IMG/VR virus record: IMGVR_UViG_3300036791_001907
Location: 1-64,000 of that record
Strand: one strand, 5' to 3'
DNA from: a virus
Length of the DNA stretch: 64,000 nucleotides
The notes beneath the pieces were generated by a model. That model was not told the DNA's origin, ran no database searches, and worked only from the letters and a program-made list of their open reading frames with translations. Positions 54,237-62,526 of this stretch are shown piece after piece; the first letter of the stretch is position 1, and the number at the start of each line of letters is the position of its first letter. The translations under genes and the position numbers were made by a program.

Positions 54237-55258
54237 GCACGGTCATGGAACCCCAGAAGGAAGCCGTCCTGGCGGACGGCGTCAGCGTCCAGGACGTCAA
54301 GCTGGATACCGACATCTATTTGCTGGATATCGTCAAGCACCGCTGGTCCGGCGAGCACGTTCTCGACCCCAAGGCCCACGCCAAGGTCGAGGTCAAGGGG
54401 CAGGAGGTCAAGGACAAACTGGTCAAGAAAACCGTCTGTCTGATCCCCAAGTCCTTGAGCAGCGTGCTGACGCCCGGCTACGCGCAGGTGGACCACGTGC
54501 TCGCCCGGTTCACCACCAACTTCTCCGGCGCCCGGGCGCTCTCGGGGCCGGCGAAGGAGCAGTTCTTCACCGAGCTGAAGGCGGCCCGCGCCTTTCTGGC
54601 CGAATGCGTCGCCGAGTTCGTCGGCCGCTACCAGGCGGAGGTCATCGACTACAACCAGGCAGAGTGGGAACCCACGCTGGGTGCTGACTACGGCGTGGTC
54701 ATCGGCAAGCTGCTCACGGCCGTTGAGTATGTTGGCGAACGGTTTCGCTACAGCGTGCGCAACATCCGCCGGCTGGAGGCGCCCAGCGAGGAGTACAAGA
54801 AGATCGCGCGGCTGGACAAGGAGCTGCTCGCCGAGGTCCGCGCCAACAAGCGCGATGACTACGAGGCGGCCATGGACGAGCTGGTGGCCGGCCCCCGCAA
54901 GGTTCTGGCCGAGTCCCTGGACGGTCTGATCCAGCAGCTTCAGGACGGCAAGATCATCCAGCGGGCCTCGTTCAACGCCGTCCTGGACGCGATCGCGCTG
55001 AACCGCGCGTTCGCGGGCACCATCACCGACGCCAAGCTCCTGGCTACATCCCAGGCGCTGGAGCAGGCGATCGACAAGGCGATCGTCACCGCCGAGAACA
55101 ACAAGACCAGTTCCACGAGCTGGTCCGATCTGCTTTCGGCCCACAAGGGCGACCTGGAAAAGGCCATCGCACCGGTGGCCGAGGCCGCCAAGGACTCCGC
55201 CGCGGTGGAGCAGGTCCGTCGACGCCTGAATGCACGGGTCCGCCCGGTCGATGCGTAA
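54233..55258 (+). CDS. Helical protein, possibly DUF3150-like
   Basis: ATG 54233 overlaps the previous stop; 341 aa. The segment KKTVCLIPKSLSSVLTPGYA, then FTTNFSGARALSGPAKEQFF and ECVAEFVGRYQAEVIDYNQA, has the order of DUF3150 proteins, which are often encoded beside AAA+ ATPases in large phages. The remainder is long helices. I infer a partner role for the ATPase three genes upstream. The family assignment is tentative. Confidence 0.5.
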   Translation: MSTVMEPQKEAVLADGVSVQDVKLDTDIYLLDIVKHRWSGEHVLDPKAHAKVEVKGQEVKDKLVKKTVCLIPKSLSSVLTPGYAQVDHVLARFTTNFSGARALSGPAKEQFFTELKAARAFLAECVAEFVGRYQAEVIDYNQAEWEPTLGADYGVVIGKLLTAVEYVGERFRYSVRNIRRLEAPSEEYKKIARLDKELLAEVRANKRDDYEAAMDELVAGPRKVLAESLDGLIQQLQDGKIIQRASFNAVLDAIALNRAFAGTITDAKLLATSQALEQAIDKAIVTAENNKTSSTSWSDLLSAHKGDLEKAIAPVAEAAKDSAAVEQVRRRLNARVRPVDA

Positions 55259-55278
55259 GCTGATGACGGAGCCGCGCC

Positions 55279-55920
55279 GTGGGCATCACGGTCAGCTACC
55301 TGGCGCCGGCCGCGGCCGGCGCCACCTTCGCCTACTCGGTTGAACGGCAAGCAGATGGCAAGTTCTTTGACTTTACCCTGAACACGTTCCGGCATTCCGC
55401 GCTGGTCCTGACAGCCGCACGCACCCGGCCACTGGTCCCGCGCGACGAATTCATGGACATGGCCGCCGAGTTCGCTCATGTCGAGGACGGCGCGACCTAC
55501 ATCATCCGCATCCATCGCACCGACAGGGTCACCCGGATCGTCGCTGCGCTGCCAGTGACCGTCTGGTTCGCCGGGGACCGGGTTACGACCGTCGAGGAGG
55601 GACAGCTCGTGGAGCCCAGCTACCGGGCGGGCAAGAAGTTCTTCGAGGGCCGGACGATCGAGGCCAAGTGGCGGCTCACGTTCTATGGCGATGATGGGTT
55701 CACCATCCATACCGCGACGCTCTGGGAAGATGCCACCAGTTCCTGCAACTGCCCGCGCTGGTGCCGGAAGATGCAGGGCCAGCGGCGCAGCTGTCCGCAC
55801 GCGGAGCGGGCGCTGACGCTCACCGCCAACGTCGACGAGACCGGCGCGCAGCCGGCGGTCCCCAGTGCGCCGCCGCCGCCCGTTCCACCCCGCCAGCGGT
55901 CCCGGCCCGTCGATACCTGA
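55279..55920 (+). CDS. SWIM-type zinc-finger protein (longer copy)
   Basis: GTG 55279; 213 aa. The N-terminal half (FAYSVERQADGKFFDFTLNT, IRIHRTDRVTRIVAALPVTV) is beta-rich and not recognised. Residues 130-190 hold a SWIM finger: WRLTFYGDDG, HTATLWEDATSSCNCP with C156-x-C158, then C172-P-H174. SWIM fingers bind DNA or proteins. The C-terminal part is nearly the same as the next gene, which marks a tandem duplication. The tail (PPRQRSRPVDT) is shared too. Confidence 0.65.
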   Translation: MGITVSYLAPAAAGATFAYSVERQADGKFFDFTLNTFRHSALVLTAARTRPLVPRDEFMDMAAEFAHVEDGATYIIRIHRTDRVTRIVAALPVTVWFAGDRVTTVEEGQLVEPSYRAGKKFFEGRTIEAKWRLTFYGDDGFTIHTATLWEDATSSCNCPRWCRKMQGQRRSCPHAERALTLTANVDETGAQPAVPSAPPPPVPPRQRSRPVDT

Positions 55921-55943
55921 TGGCGGCCCGCAAGGAGAATCCA

Positions 55944-56261
55944 ATGACATTCCATGGCGGCCAAAAGTTCATCGGCAGCCTGGCGATCTCGGCCAGATAC
56001 CGCCTCACCTGCTTCGGCAGCGATGGGGTCACCATCTACACCGCGACCCTCTGGGCCGATGGTACCAGCTCCTGCAACTGCCCGGCGTGGCGGTTCGAGC
56101 GCAACGGCGTACGCAAATGTAAGCACGCCACCCGGGCTCTGAGTCTCACTGCCGACGTCGATGAGACCGGCGGACAGGCTCGTCCTACACCAGCCGCCGC
56201 GGAGGAACCGGTACAGGGAACCAACCCATTCCGGCGGCGCTCCCGACAGGTGGATACCTGA
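55944..56261 (+). CDS. SWIM-type zinc-finger protein (short duplicate)
   Basis: Start ATG 55944 after AAGGAG; 105 aa. It consists almost only of the SWIM module: YRLTCFGSDG, YTATLWADGTSSCNCPAW with C44-x-C46, then C59-K-H61 and RALSLTADVDETGG. It ends in FRRRSRQVDT, as its upstream paralog does. It is likely a DNA- or protein-binding adaptor. The paralog differs in the spacing between the two metal-ligand pairs. Confidence 0.65.
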   Translation: MTFHGGQKFIGSLAISARYRLTCFGSDGVTIYTATLWADGTSSCNCPAWRFERNGVRKCKHATRALSLTADVDETGGQARPTPAAAEEPVQGTNPFRRRSRQVDT

Positions 56262-56262
56262 G

Positions 56263-56526
56263 ATGTACCACGTCAAGTACCGCGACTTCTTCGGCAAGCT
56301 CGTCCTCTGTGCGGGCCGGTCCACATTCGAGGACGCGCAGTCCGAGGCCGAAGACCATGCCCACGCGGGCCAGCGCGAGGTGGCGATCCTCATCGACCTG
56401 GACACGGCCGACGTCAGCATGGAGGTGGCCGCGGCCCTCTCCCGTCGCCATTCCCTTCCGGGGACAGCCCGACCGGGCTGCCGCGACGATGGCCGCACGC
56501 AGACGCAGGCCGCGACTCTTCGGTGA
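56263..56526 (+). CDS. Small unknown protein
   Basis: ATG 56263 lies 1 nt after the previous stop; 87 aa. The sequence MYHVKYRDFFGKLVLCAGRS, FEDAQSEAEDHAHAG, VAILIDLDTADV forms strand-helix-strand. The last part overlaps the Gp88-like gene by 38 nt and is of lower quality. The function is unknown. Confidence 0.45.
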   Translation: MYHVKYRDFFGKLVLCAGRSTFEDAQSEAEDHAHAGQREVAILIDLDTADVSMEVAAALSRRHSLPGTARPGCRDDGRTQTQAATLR

Positions 56527-57274
56527 CCCCCACATCGCCAAGCTGGGCGGGCTGATCTACCCGTTCTCGATCCCGGCCATCCGCACCTGCCCCGGCCGGA
56601 GCGGCTTCTGCGAGTCGATCTGCTATGCCGACGATGGGTTCTTCCTGATGGAGAGCGTGCGGCAGAAGCACATCGCCAACCTGAAGCGGACTCGCGAGCC
56701 CGAGTTCGTCGCTGACGCCGTGGCCGAGATCAAGTCCCGGTGCATGGGCGTCGTCCGCGTGCACATGGCCGGCGACTACTACACGGCCAAGTACGCCGGG
56801 AAGTGGGTGTCGATCGTCCGCCAGTGCCACCGGACCACCTTCCTCTGCTACACGCGAAGCTGGAAGGTCGATGCGATCCTGCCGGTCCTGGCCACGCTGG
56901 CGACCCTGAAGAACATGAACCTGTGGTTCTCCACGGACCACGAGATGCCCGATGCGCCTGCTATTCCTGGTGTGCGAATTGCCTACCTGCTGGCTGACGA
57001 CGAGGACCCGTCCCGGGTTCCCGCTGGGCAACATCTCGTCTTCCGTGACAATGAGCGCGTGCCCCTGAAACGAGCCAACGGCGTGCTCGTGTGTCCTTAC
57101 GAGCAGGGCATCAAGCGCCAGGTCAAGATCACGTGTTCCAATTGTCGGATCTGCTGGACCCCTGAGAGGAAGAAGCATCATGGCCAAGCAGCCACCGAAG
57201 AAGAAAACCGCCGCCCGCCGCGCGCCGCGCGCCGCCAAGCCCGTCCCGGCAACTCCGGCCGCTCCGGCCGCTGA
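56489..57274 (+). CDS. Gp88-family protein
   Basis: I start at ATG 56489, inside the previous gene's end, because conserved sequence begins there; this gives 261 aa. FSIPAIRTCPGRSGFCESIC places Cys at 34, 41 and 45. VVRVHMAGDYYTAKYAGKW, LCYTRSWKVDAI and NLWFSTDHEMPD follow in the order of the mycobacteriophage gene-88 family. A C-terminal Cys group (C202, C216, C219, C222) suggests a bound metal. The biochemical role is not known. The end overlaps the next gene by 95 nt. Confidence 0.65.
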   Translation: MAARRRRPRLFGDPHIAKLGGLIYPFSIPAIRTCPGRSGFCESICYADDGFFLMESVRQKHIANLKRTREPEFVADAVAEIKSRCMGVVRVHMAGDYYTAKYAGKWVSIVRQCHRTTFLCYTRSWKVDAILPVLATLATLKNMNLWFSTDHEMPDAPAIPGVRIAYLLADDEDPSRVPAGQHLVFRDNERVPLKRANGVLVCPYEQGIKRQVKITCSNCRICWTPERKKHHGQAATEEENRRPPRAARRQARPGNSGRSGR

Positions 57275-57926
57275 GCCCGTCGTGGTCGACACCGGCACGG
57301 ACATCGTCGTTGCCGGGACCGAGCGCCCCAACACCCGGATCGTGCTCGATCTGGGGATCGACAACTTCGTCGCCGTCGGCGTGGTCCGCGCCGAGACCCG
57401 GCTGACCGCGCGGCTCGAGCAGCACGTCAGCGAGGCCCACCGCCTGGGCGTCGCGATCAGCGACCGGCTGGCCCAGCTCCACACGATCTACAAGGAGGTC
57501 AAACCGGATCCCCAGTTCGTGCGGGATTGCGAGGCTCTGGTCGAGGTGGCGGCGAAGGTTGGCATCAGGCTGTCGTTCGAGACGATCACGGGGGACTTCA
57601 ACCCGGACACCCTGAGGTATAACGTCGCCGTCCGGTTCCGCGGCGAGCTCACGACAAACCGGATCTACACCGTGGATGATAGGAATGCCGAGGCGCTCCG
57701 CGACGAGATCGCCGTGCTGCGAGTGCAGCAGAATGGGCAGACCCGGGAAGCCAAGGGCACCAAGGAGCGGCTCAACCCGGGACGGCTCGAGAAGCTGATG
57801 CGCGCCGGCATCGCCGAGAACGCGATGCGCGGCACCGAGGAAGGCGCCCAGACGCTCGAGGCCTGGCTCGCCTACATCGACGCGGCCGTCGACGGCCCCC
57901 TGCCTCGCCAGATCGGTGTCGACTGA
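57180..57926 (+). CDS. Unknown protein with basic N-terminus and helical body
   Basis: ATG 57180 after GAGAGG; 248 aa. The N-terminus is Lys/Pro/Ala-rich (PPKKKTAARRAPRAAKPVPA). A folded part follows: DLGIDNFVAVGVVRAETRLT, a coiled-coil-like helix (LEQHVSEAHRLGVAISDRLA), a beta segment (YNVAVRFRGEL) and a C-terminal helical domain. No family is recognised. Confidence 0.5.
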   Translation: MAKQPPKKKTAARRAPRAAKPVPATPAAPAAEPVVVDTGTDIVVAGTERPNTRIVLDLGIDNFVAVGVVRAETRLTARLEQHVSEAHRLGVAISDRLAQLHTIYKEVKPDPQFVRDCEALVEVAAKVGIRLSFETITGDFNPDTLRYNVAVRFRGELTTNRIYTVDDRNAEALRDEIAVLRVQQNGQTREAKGTKERLNPGRLEKLMRAGIAENAMRGTEEGAQTLEAWLAYIDAAVDGPLPRQIGVD

Positions 57927-57927
57927 C

Positions 57928-58158
57928 ATGGGCGATATCGTCTACTTCCTGGTCCGATCCGGGCGGGGAACATGGATTGACCCGGATGGCTTTACCGATG
58001 TGATCAGCGGCGGCTGGCGCGTTCCCCGCCGGCACCAGGGAGACTGGCAGTCGGTCACCTGGAAGCGCCGCCGCTATCAGCTCTTCGGCGGTATCCGCAC
58101 GGGCTACTTCATCTGCACCAACAACCCACTTCGGAGGCGTACATGCCCAAAAAAGTGA
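57928..58158 (+). CDS. Small unknown protein
   Basis: ATG 57928 lies 1 nt after the previous stop; 76 aa. A small beta-like protein (IVYFLVRSGRGTWIDPDGFT, WKRRRYQLFGGIRTGYFICT) with a basic end. It overlaps the next gene by 16 nt. The function is unknown. Confidence 0.5.
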   Translation: MGDIVYFLVRSGRGTWIDPDGFTDVISGGWRVPRRHQGDWQSVTWKRRRYQLFGGIRTGYFICTNNPLRRRTCPKK

Positions 58159-58991
58159 AGGCGGCCGTTACGCCGCGTAACGCCGGACCAGTCGACATGG
58201 AGGCCATCCCATCGTTCCCACTGACCAGCAACCAGTCGCTGGACTACGTCCGGGCGGTCCACCGCCATGTCTTCGGTAACGACTCGTTCCTGGTCGTGCT
58301 CTACGGCGCCCTCAATGTGGGGGGTCTTATTGGCACGGAGCACAACGGGATCGCCGTGCTCTGGGAGAACCGTGGCAAGGTCGTGCTTCTGGGTCACTAC
58401 CGGGACAGGTCATACATGCAGCCGAGCAATTCCCAGCGCCAGGAATATGCGCGGATCTGCGTCCTGAAGGCGACCCAGTTCCGGTCGTTCATCAACAGCC
58501 ATCCGTTTGCGCAGTGCCAGGTCATGGTCGCCCGGCCTCAGCCGATCGTCCGGCCGAAGCTCCGGTTCAGAGCTGCCGACTTCACGGCGACCCCGTTTCA
58601 TTCGGCCCGGAGCAAGGTCGCATTCCTCAAGGCCCTGATCCAGTTCCTCTGCGACCACTGCGACCAGGATCAGTTCAGTCGGCAGCTCTACGATGGACTA
58701 TCCCAGCATCTGGGGCACATCGCCCATTACAACCGCGATGGGTTCTACGCCGAATGGTTCGTGGACCCGGCCGCACGGATCCGGTTCCTTGAGTACCATA
58801 CTCGTGTGCAGCTCTGGGGCGACTGGAGCGATGTTCGCAAGGCGCTCCAGCAGTGGATCGAAGGACCGGAGGGGCAGGCCGTGTCCGGGCACTGGCGGAA
58901 CGTGCTGGCGGCGGCGCGCGAGCAGGCCGAGCGGCGGGAGCTTGCCCGGCTCAAGGCCGTGTACGAACCCGCCAATGGGGAGGCACCATGA
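58143..58991 (+). CDS. Unknown protein
   Basis: The 282-aa product has a mixed fold with SFLVVLYGALNVGGLIGTEH, VVLLGHYRDRSYM, and a helical second half (LKALIQFLCDHCDQDQFSRQ, QQWIEGPEGQAVSGHWRNVL). No catalytic motif is seen. The stop overlaps the next start by ATGA. It belongs to the run of non-structural genes after the ATPase. Confidence 0.5.
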   Translation: MPKKVKAAVTPRNAGPVDMEAIPSFPLTSNQSLDYVRAVHRHVFGNDSFLVVLYGALNVGGLIGTEHNGIAVLWENRGKVVLLGHYRDRSYMQPSNSQRQEYARICVLKATQFRSFINSHPFAQCQVMVARPQPIVRPKLRFRAADFTATPFHSARSKVAFLKALIQFLCDHCDQDQFSRQLYDGLSQHLGHIAHYNRDGFYAEWFVDPAARIRFLEYHTRVQLWGDWSDVRKALQQWIEGPEGQAVSGHWRNVLAAAREQAERRELARLKAVYEPANGEAP

Positions 58992-60208
58992 GACGGAAGA
59001 GGCGGAGACGATACGACTACAGCCGCGACGAGAAAGCGTTGCCCAAGGCGGAGCCACTCACGGGCGAGATCATCGGGGCGAGGCGACTGGGCGTGCGGTT
59101 CCTGGAGGAGGGGATCATCGCGCTTGGGCACGTCGCCGAGCGGTGGCGGCTCACTGATGACATCGACGCCTTGCTGGCCCCCGATGACGAGTTCGTTGCC
59201 GGCAGCTCGTATCGCGAGATCAGGAAGGCCCTGGAAGCACGGCATCCCTCGCCGGTCCCTGGCGTGAGCCGGGTCGAGATCTGCAACGGCAGCGACATGA
59301 AGCTGCACGTCATGCCGTTCGCCGACTCGGTGATCGTCCAGGTCAGGAGGAACCCGCAGCACGTCCAGTACCGTTGGGGTGATAGTTACATCAAGACCTG
59401 GATCATCAATGCGATCGAGACCCTCACACGGCTCACCGCCGGGGGCGAGGACCTGCTGATCTCGCACGAGGCCGAGGAGATCATTCGTACCCGGGAGGAC
59501 TTCGAGGGATCGGACCTGGTCATCGCCCGCCGCGACAACTGGTACTCGATCGTCAAGTACCGGCCCAGCAAGGCCGCAGCACGGCGGCATACCAGGACCA
59601 CGATCAAGAAGAAGGATGAACACGCCAATGAACTGGTCGTGGCGGCCCGCGAGCTGCGCGGCGCCGCGATCGAAGCTTATGCTGCGCTCCGCGAGGAGCT
59701 GGACCGGTTCGGCGCCTGCGCCGTTCTGACCGAGATCAAGCCCCAGAGACACTATCACAGCGATGACGACACGAATTCGCTGGTCGGGGTCCGGTACATC
59801 CACGCGCTGCTGCCGATCCATGCGGCCCTCCTGGGCAAGCATGCCTATCGTTACAATCTCCTCTGGCAGGGGTTTCTCGACAAGGTCCGGGCCCGCCTCC
59901 AGGACCTCGACGATGTCACCTGGGGCAACTACGGGGACGTCAAGCCGTGGCTCGAGGCTGAGTGCCGACTCCGGAAGCTGCCGCCGACGGCGAAGATGCT
60001 CGCCGCGAAGGCTGCGGCCGAAGCCGAGGAACTGCGGAAGCTGACCTGCGCCCGCTGCGGCGACCCCGTGCCCAACATTCATCACCTGAGCTGGCCACCG
60101 ACCGGATGCCGGACCCGGTATCCACGGGAAGCCAGGCTCTGCGGCGCCTGCTGGCAGTTCGAGTACGAGACCATCGGTGTGGCGGAACCCGTGGCCGCGG
60201 ACGGCTGA
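58988..60208 (+). CDS. Unknown protein with C-terminal zinc-ribbon-like motif
   Basis: ATG 58988, coupled to the previous gene; 406 aa. The N-terminus is strongly basic (MRRKRRRRYDYSRDEKALPK). The body is helical with DSYIKTWIINAIETLTRLTA and KKDEHANELVVAARELRGAA. Residues about 355-395 carry CARCGD and CGACW, a probable zinc ribbon. It may contact nucleic acid. No family is recognised. Confidence 0.5.
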   Translation: MRRKRRRRYDYSRDEKALPKAEPLTGEIIGARRLGVRFLEEGIIALGHVAERWRLTDDIDALLAPDDEFVAGSSYREIRKALEARHPSPVPGVSRVEICNGSDMKLHVMPFADSVIVQVRRNPQHVQYRWGDSYIKTWIINAIETLTRLTAGGEDLLISHEAEEIIRTREDFEGSDLVIARRDNWYSIVKYRPSKAAARRHTRTTIKKKDEHANELVVAARELRGAAIEAYAALREELDRFGACAVLTEIKPQRHYHSDDDTNSLVGVRYIHALLPIHAALLGKHAYRYNLLWQGFLDKVRARLQDLDDVTWGNYGDVKPWLEAECRLRKLPPTAKMLAAKAAAEAEELRKLTCARCGDPVPNIHHLSWPPTGCRTRYPREARLCGACWQFEYETIGVAEPVAADG

Positions 60209-60236
60209 TCCGTCTGGGAACTCCGGGAGGAACATC

Positions 60237-60785
60237 ATGGTCGGGAAAGCCTACGGACCACGGGGCATGATGAAGTCCCGCGAGGATGTGACCCAGGGAT
60301 GGGCCCAGGCCATCAAGGCCAACGTCCGGCCGCCTGAAGGCGGCGTGCTCACGGACGCGGCGGCCAGCGACTACGCCGATCAGTTCTGGAGGTCGCTGGA
60401 GCAGCGCCATGTGCCGATCAAGGAGATCATGGCGGTACCCGGCAGGGACGCTGTGGCATGGGTGCTGCTCGCCGCAGCTCCGGCTACAACCATTGAGATC
60501 GACGCGATGGCGATCGACGAACCCCCGGAATTCGAGGAGGACCATGTGAAGACGGCGCAGGGCAAACCCATCGATCTGGGGACGCGCGATGTGACGGTAT
60601 CGGTATACGCGCTCCTCAATGCCACGATCCGCGTCAAGGGCGATGACGGCGAGTATCATCCCGTGCCTGTCCAGGCCGAGCTCGAGATCCATCACGGGAG
60701 TCTGCGCCAGCTGGTCCAGAAGGCCAACACGAACATGTCGAAGAAGAGCAGCGACGGCGCGGTGACCGTTCGCATCCGCGGGTAA
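60237..60785 (+). CDS. Unknown protein
   Basis: Start ATG 60237 with GGGAGG 6 nt upstream; 182 aa. Helical first half (DYADQFWRSLEQRHVPIKEI, AVAWVLLAAAPATTIEIDAM), beta second half (TVSVYALLNATIRVKGD). The function is unknown. Confidence 0.5.
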   Translation: MVGKAYGPRGMMKSREDVTQGWAQAIKANVRPPEGGVLTDAAASDYADQFWRSLEQRHVPIKEIMAVPGRDAVAWVLLAAAPATTIEIDAMAIDEPPEFEEDHVKTAQGKPIDLGTRDVTVSVYALLNATIRVKGDDGEYHPVPVQAELEIHHGSLRQLVQKANTNMSKKSSDGAVTVRIRG

Positions 60786-60808
60786 CCCAATGAAGGAGGA
60801 TGATGGGC

Positions 60809-61057
60809 ATGTGGACGTCTTATCTTCAGCTCCGCGGCGCCGAGGCCCGTGCGGCCGGACGGTCCCGCGACGATCACCAGCTCGACAGCCAGGACGCGGC
60901 GCTGTGGCTGGAGGGCTACGATGCCATGAACCAGAGGATCACGTCGCTCCTCGGCGAGATCCGCAGGGGTTGGCTGGTCCCGCACGTCGTCTTCGTCCAG
61001 CGAGAGCGACCCAGCGTTCCCGTGGTGATCACTCCGATCCGAGGATTGTCCGAATGA
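60809..61057 (+). CDS. Small unknown protein
   Basis: Three in-frame ATGs follow AGGAGG; the third (60809) has a usable 9-nt spacing and is chosen, giving 82 aa. The product is helical (LRGAEARAAGRSRDDHQLDS, YDAMNQRITSLLGEIRRGWL) with a short strand end. It overlaps the next start (ATGA). Confidence 0.5.
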   Translation: MWTSYLQLRGAEARAAGRSRDDHQLDSQDAALWLEGYDAMNQRITSLLGEIRRGWLVPHVVFVQRERPSVPVVITPIRGLSE

Positions 61058-61278
61058 ACAAGCCCAAGTATCACCGCGGCCAGAAGTTCCGGATGGGCAG
61101 CGACGGCTCGCGGTTCGAGATCGAAAACGTGCGCGTGCTGGCACCCGATGATCGGATCGGCTACGAGCTGCGCGGCCTGGAGGAACCATTCCAGGGAATG
61201 GTTCTTCACCGCTTCGAGGCCGAGCTGGAACGCGACTTCGAGCTGGAGCCAGAACCACCAAAGGAGGACCCAGCGTAA
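61054..61278 (+). CDS. Small unknown protein, barrel-like
   Basis: ATG 61054; 74 aa. The sequence YHRGQKFRMGSDGSRFEIEN, IGYELRGLEEPFQGMVLHRF looks like a small beta barrel with an acidic end. It is the last gene before the first repeat-rich non-coding tract. Confidence 0.5.
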   Translation: MNKPKYHRGQKFRMGSDGSRFEIENVRVLAPDDRIGYELRGLEEPFQGMVLHRFEAELERDFELEPEPPKEDPA

Positions 61279-61694
61279 CGATGCAGCGAACCGACGGCCA
61301 GCGGTATATCTGGCGGTGATGGCAGCGATGGGTATGTTGCGGCGGGCCGAGCTACGTCGTGGTAGGTCCGGCAGCTGCGGTTGGGTTCGTCATGGCGAGC
61401 CGAGCATGGGTATGCTCCGTCATGGCAGCCGAGGCATGGTTTGTTGGACCATGGCGAGATGAGCTTAGCCGAGCTTCGGCGAGGCAGCCGGGGTGTGGTT
61501 CGGCGGGCTGTGCGGCGCCACGCCAGGGTTGGGCAGCTCAGATCAGGTGTGGACAGCTCTGGCCGGCAGCGCCAGGTCATGGCAGCCGAGGATAGACCTG
61601 GCCAGCCACGCGGAGCCGTCGTGAGCCGGGGCAGCATTGGCTGGTCACGTCATGACACGGCCAGTCGAGCACGGCCATGTTATGTCAGCATTGA
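61279..61694. repeat. Non-coding tract A with degenerate direct repeats
   Basis: These 416 nt hold no convincing gene. The clearest repeats are CGTCATGGCGAGCCGAGC plus ATGG (61388-61409), CGTCATGGCAGCCGAGGC plus ATGG (61418-61439) and GGTCATGGCAGCCGAGG (61575-61591). Weaker variants of ATGGC-(G)AG-CCGAG lie between them. A 6-bp hairpin GAGCAT/ATGCTC sits at 61402. The first copy of the CGGTATAT hairpin element lies at its left end. Confidence 0.6.
61288..61322. repeat. CGGTATAT hairpin element, copy 1
   Basis: GCCAG (61297-61301), loop CGGTATAT, CTGGC (61310-61314). It is flanked by GAACCGACG on the left and GGTGATGG on the right, where ACC and GGT can pair further. Copies 2 and 3 are at 62218 and 62527. 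Confidence 0.7.
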
Positions 61695-61706
61695 AAGGAG
61701 GTGAAT

Positions 61707-61928
61707 GTGTCAAAGATAGTTCATTTGATCTATCATCGCGTCCCCAACGATCGGATCTCAGACATGAGCGAGGTCGTGGGGGTCGTGACCACGGGCTGGC
61801 AGGATGCCGATGCGATCGTGGATCAGCTCAACGCGCGGGACCCATCCGGATTCGGCTGGCAGCGCGACTACTGGAAAAAGGAGGTTGATGTCATCACCAA
61901 GGATGATGTTCCGCGTCGCACTCCATGA
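61707..61928 (+). CDS. Small unknown protein with a near-perfect ribosome site
   Basis: AAAGGAGGTGA lies just upstream; this decides for GTG 61707 (5 nt spacing) over GTG 61701, which is inside the site. The 73-aa product (KIVHLIYHRVPNDRISDMSE, VVTTGWQDADAIVDQLNARD) is helical with a strand start. The strong site predicts high expression. It is framed by the two non-coding tracts. Confidence 0.6.
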   Translation: MSKIVHLIYHRVPNDRISDMSEVVGVVTTGWQDADAIVDQLNARDPSGFGWQRDYWKKEVDVITKDDVPRRTP

Positions 61929-61940
61929 CAGGAGACAGCG

Positions 61941-62207
61941 ATGATCTGTCCGGAATGCGGGCATTCCAACCCGGTGATCGCCGCCGAGTGTCTCAAGTGC
62001 CGGTGCCGGTTCCTGGAACACGGTTGTTTTTCCGAGCAGTATCAGCACCCGCTCGTCGGCAAGCGAATCCAGGTCAATACCAGGACCGGCTGCATGGCCG
62101 AAGGGGTCGTGGAGCGGGTGGTGTCTTCACGTTTCGGCCTGCTCGCCTGCCTGGAAGGCGAAAACGGCAGGGCCTGGGCCGTGAACCAATGCACGCCGGT
62201 CACCTGA
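61941..62207 (+). CDS. Small zinc-ribbon protein
   Basis: The 88-aa product has C3-x2-C6 and C17-x2-C20-x-C22, a rubredoxin/zinc-ribbon-like knuckle pair. A beta-rich second half follows (HPLVGKRIQVNTRTGCMAEG, VVERVVSSRFGLLACLEGEN) that could be a small barrel. It may bind nucleic acid or protein. AGGAGA precedes the ATG. The second non-coding tract begins right after it. Confidence 0.6.
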   Translation: MICPECGHSNPVIAAECLKCRCRFLEHGCFSEQYQHPLVGKRIQVNTRTGCMAEGVVERVVSSRFGLLACLEGENGRAWAVNQCTPVT

Positions 62208-62217
62208 CCGGCGTCAT

Positions 62218-62252
62218 GGACCGATGGCCGGCGGTATATCCGGCGGTGGTGG
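62218..62252. repeat. CGGTATAT hairpin element, copy 2 (compensatory stem change)
   Basis: GCCGG (62227-62231), loop CGGTATAT, CCGGC (62240-62244). Compared with copies 1 and 3, both sides of one stem pair have changed (A-T to G-C), so pairing is kept while the loop is identical. Confidence 0.7.
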
Positions 62253-62526
62253 CTAGCCCTGGCGACATCAGCAATGGTCGCGCGAGCACTGCCGTGGCGC
62301 GTTCAGGCAGTACAGGCGGGGTGATGCGGGCAACGGCAGGGCCGGGTCCGTCCGGCGATGTCATGCCACGGTATGGCAGCTCAGGTGAGTTCAGATCGGC
62401 CATGCGCGGGCTGGCTGCGGTGACCAGAGGTGGGTCGAGCCGTGGCGAGGCAGCGTAGCCATGGAAGGGTCGGGTCGGTTGAGCTGCGGCGAGCCCAGCT
62501 GACGCAGGGCTGGCCGCGGCAGCAAA

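Noticed and set aside
61388-61591. Possible CRISPR array in tract A
   Set aside because: Repeat copies vary in sequence and spacing, spacers are not uniform, and no cas gene is nearby.
61206-61637. Minus-strand frame over tract A, with a similar peptide in the minus frame over tract B (62200-62568)
   Set aside because: The shared peptides (PPDIPLAVGSL, PPDIPLAIGSL) come from the DNA hairpin repeats; no ribosome site or protein-like composition is present.
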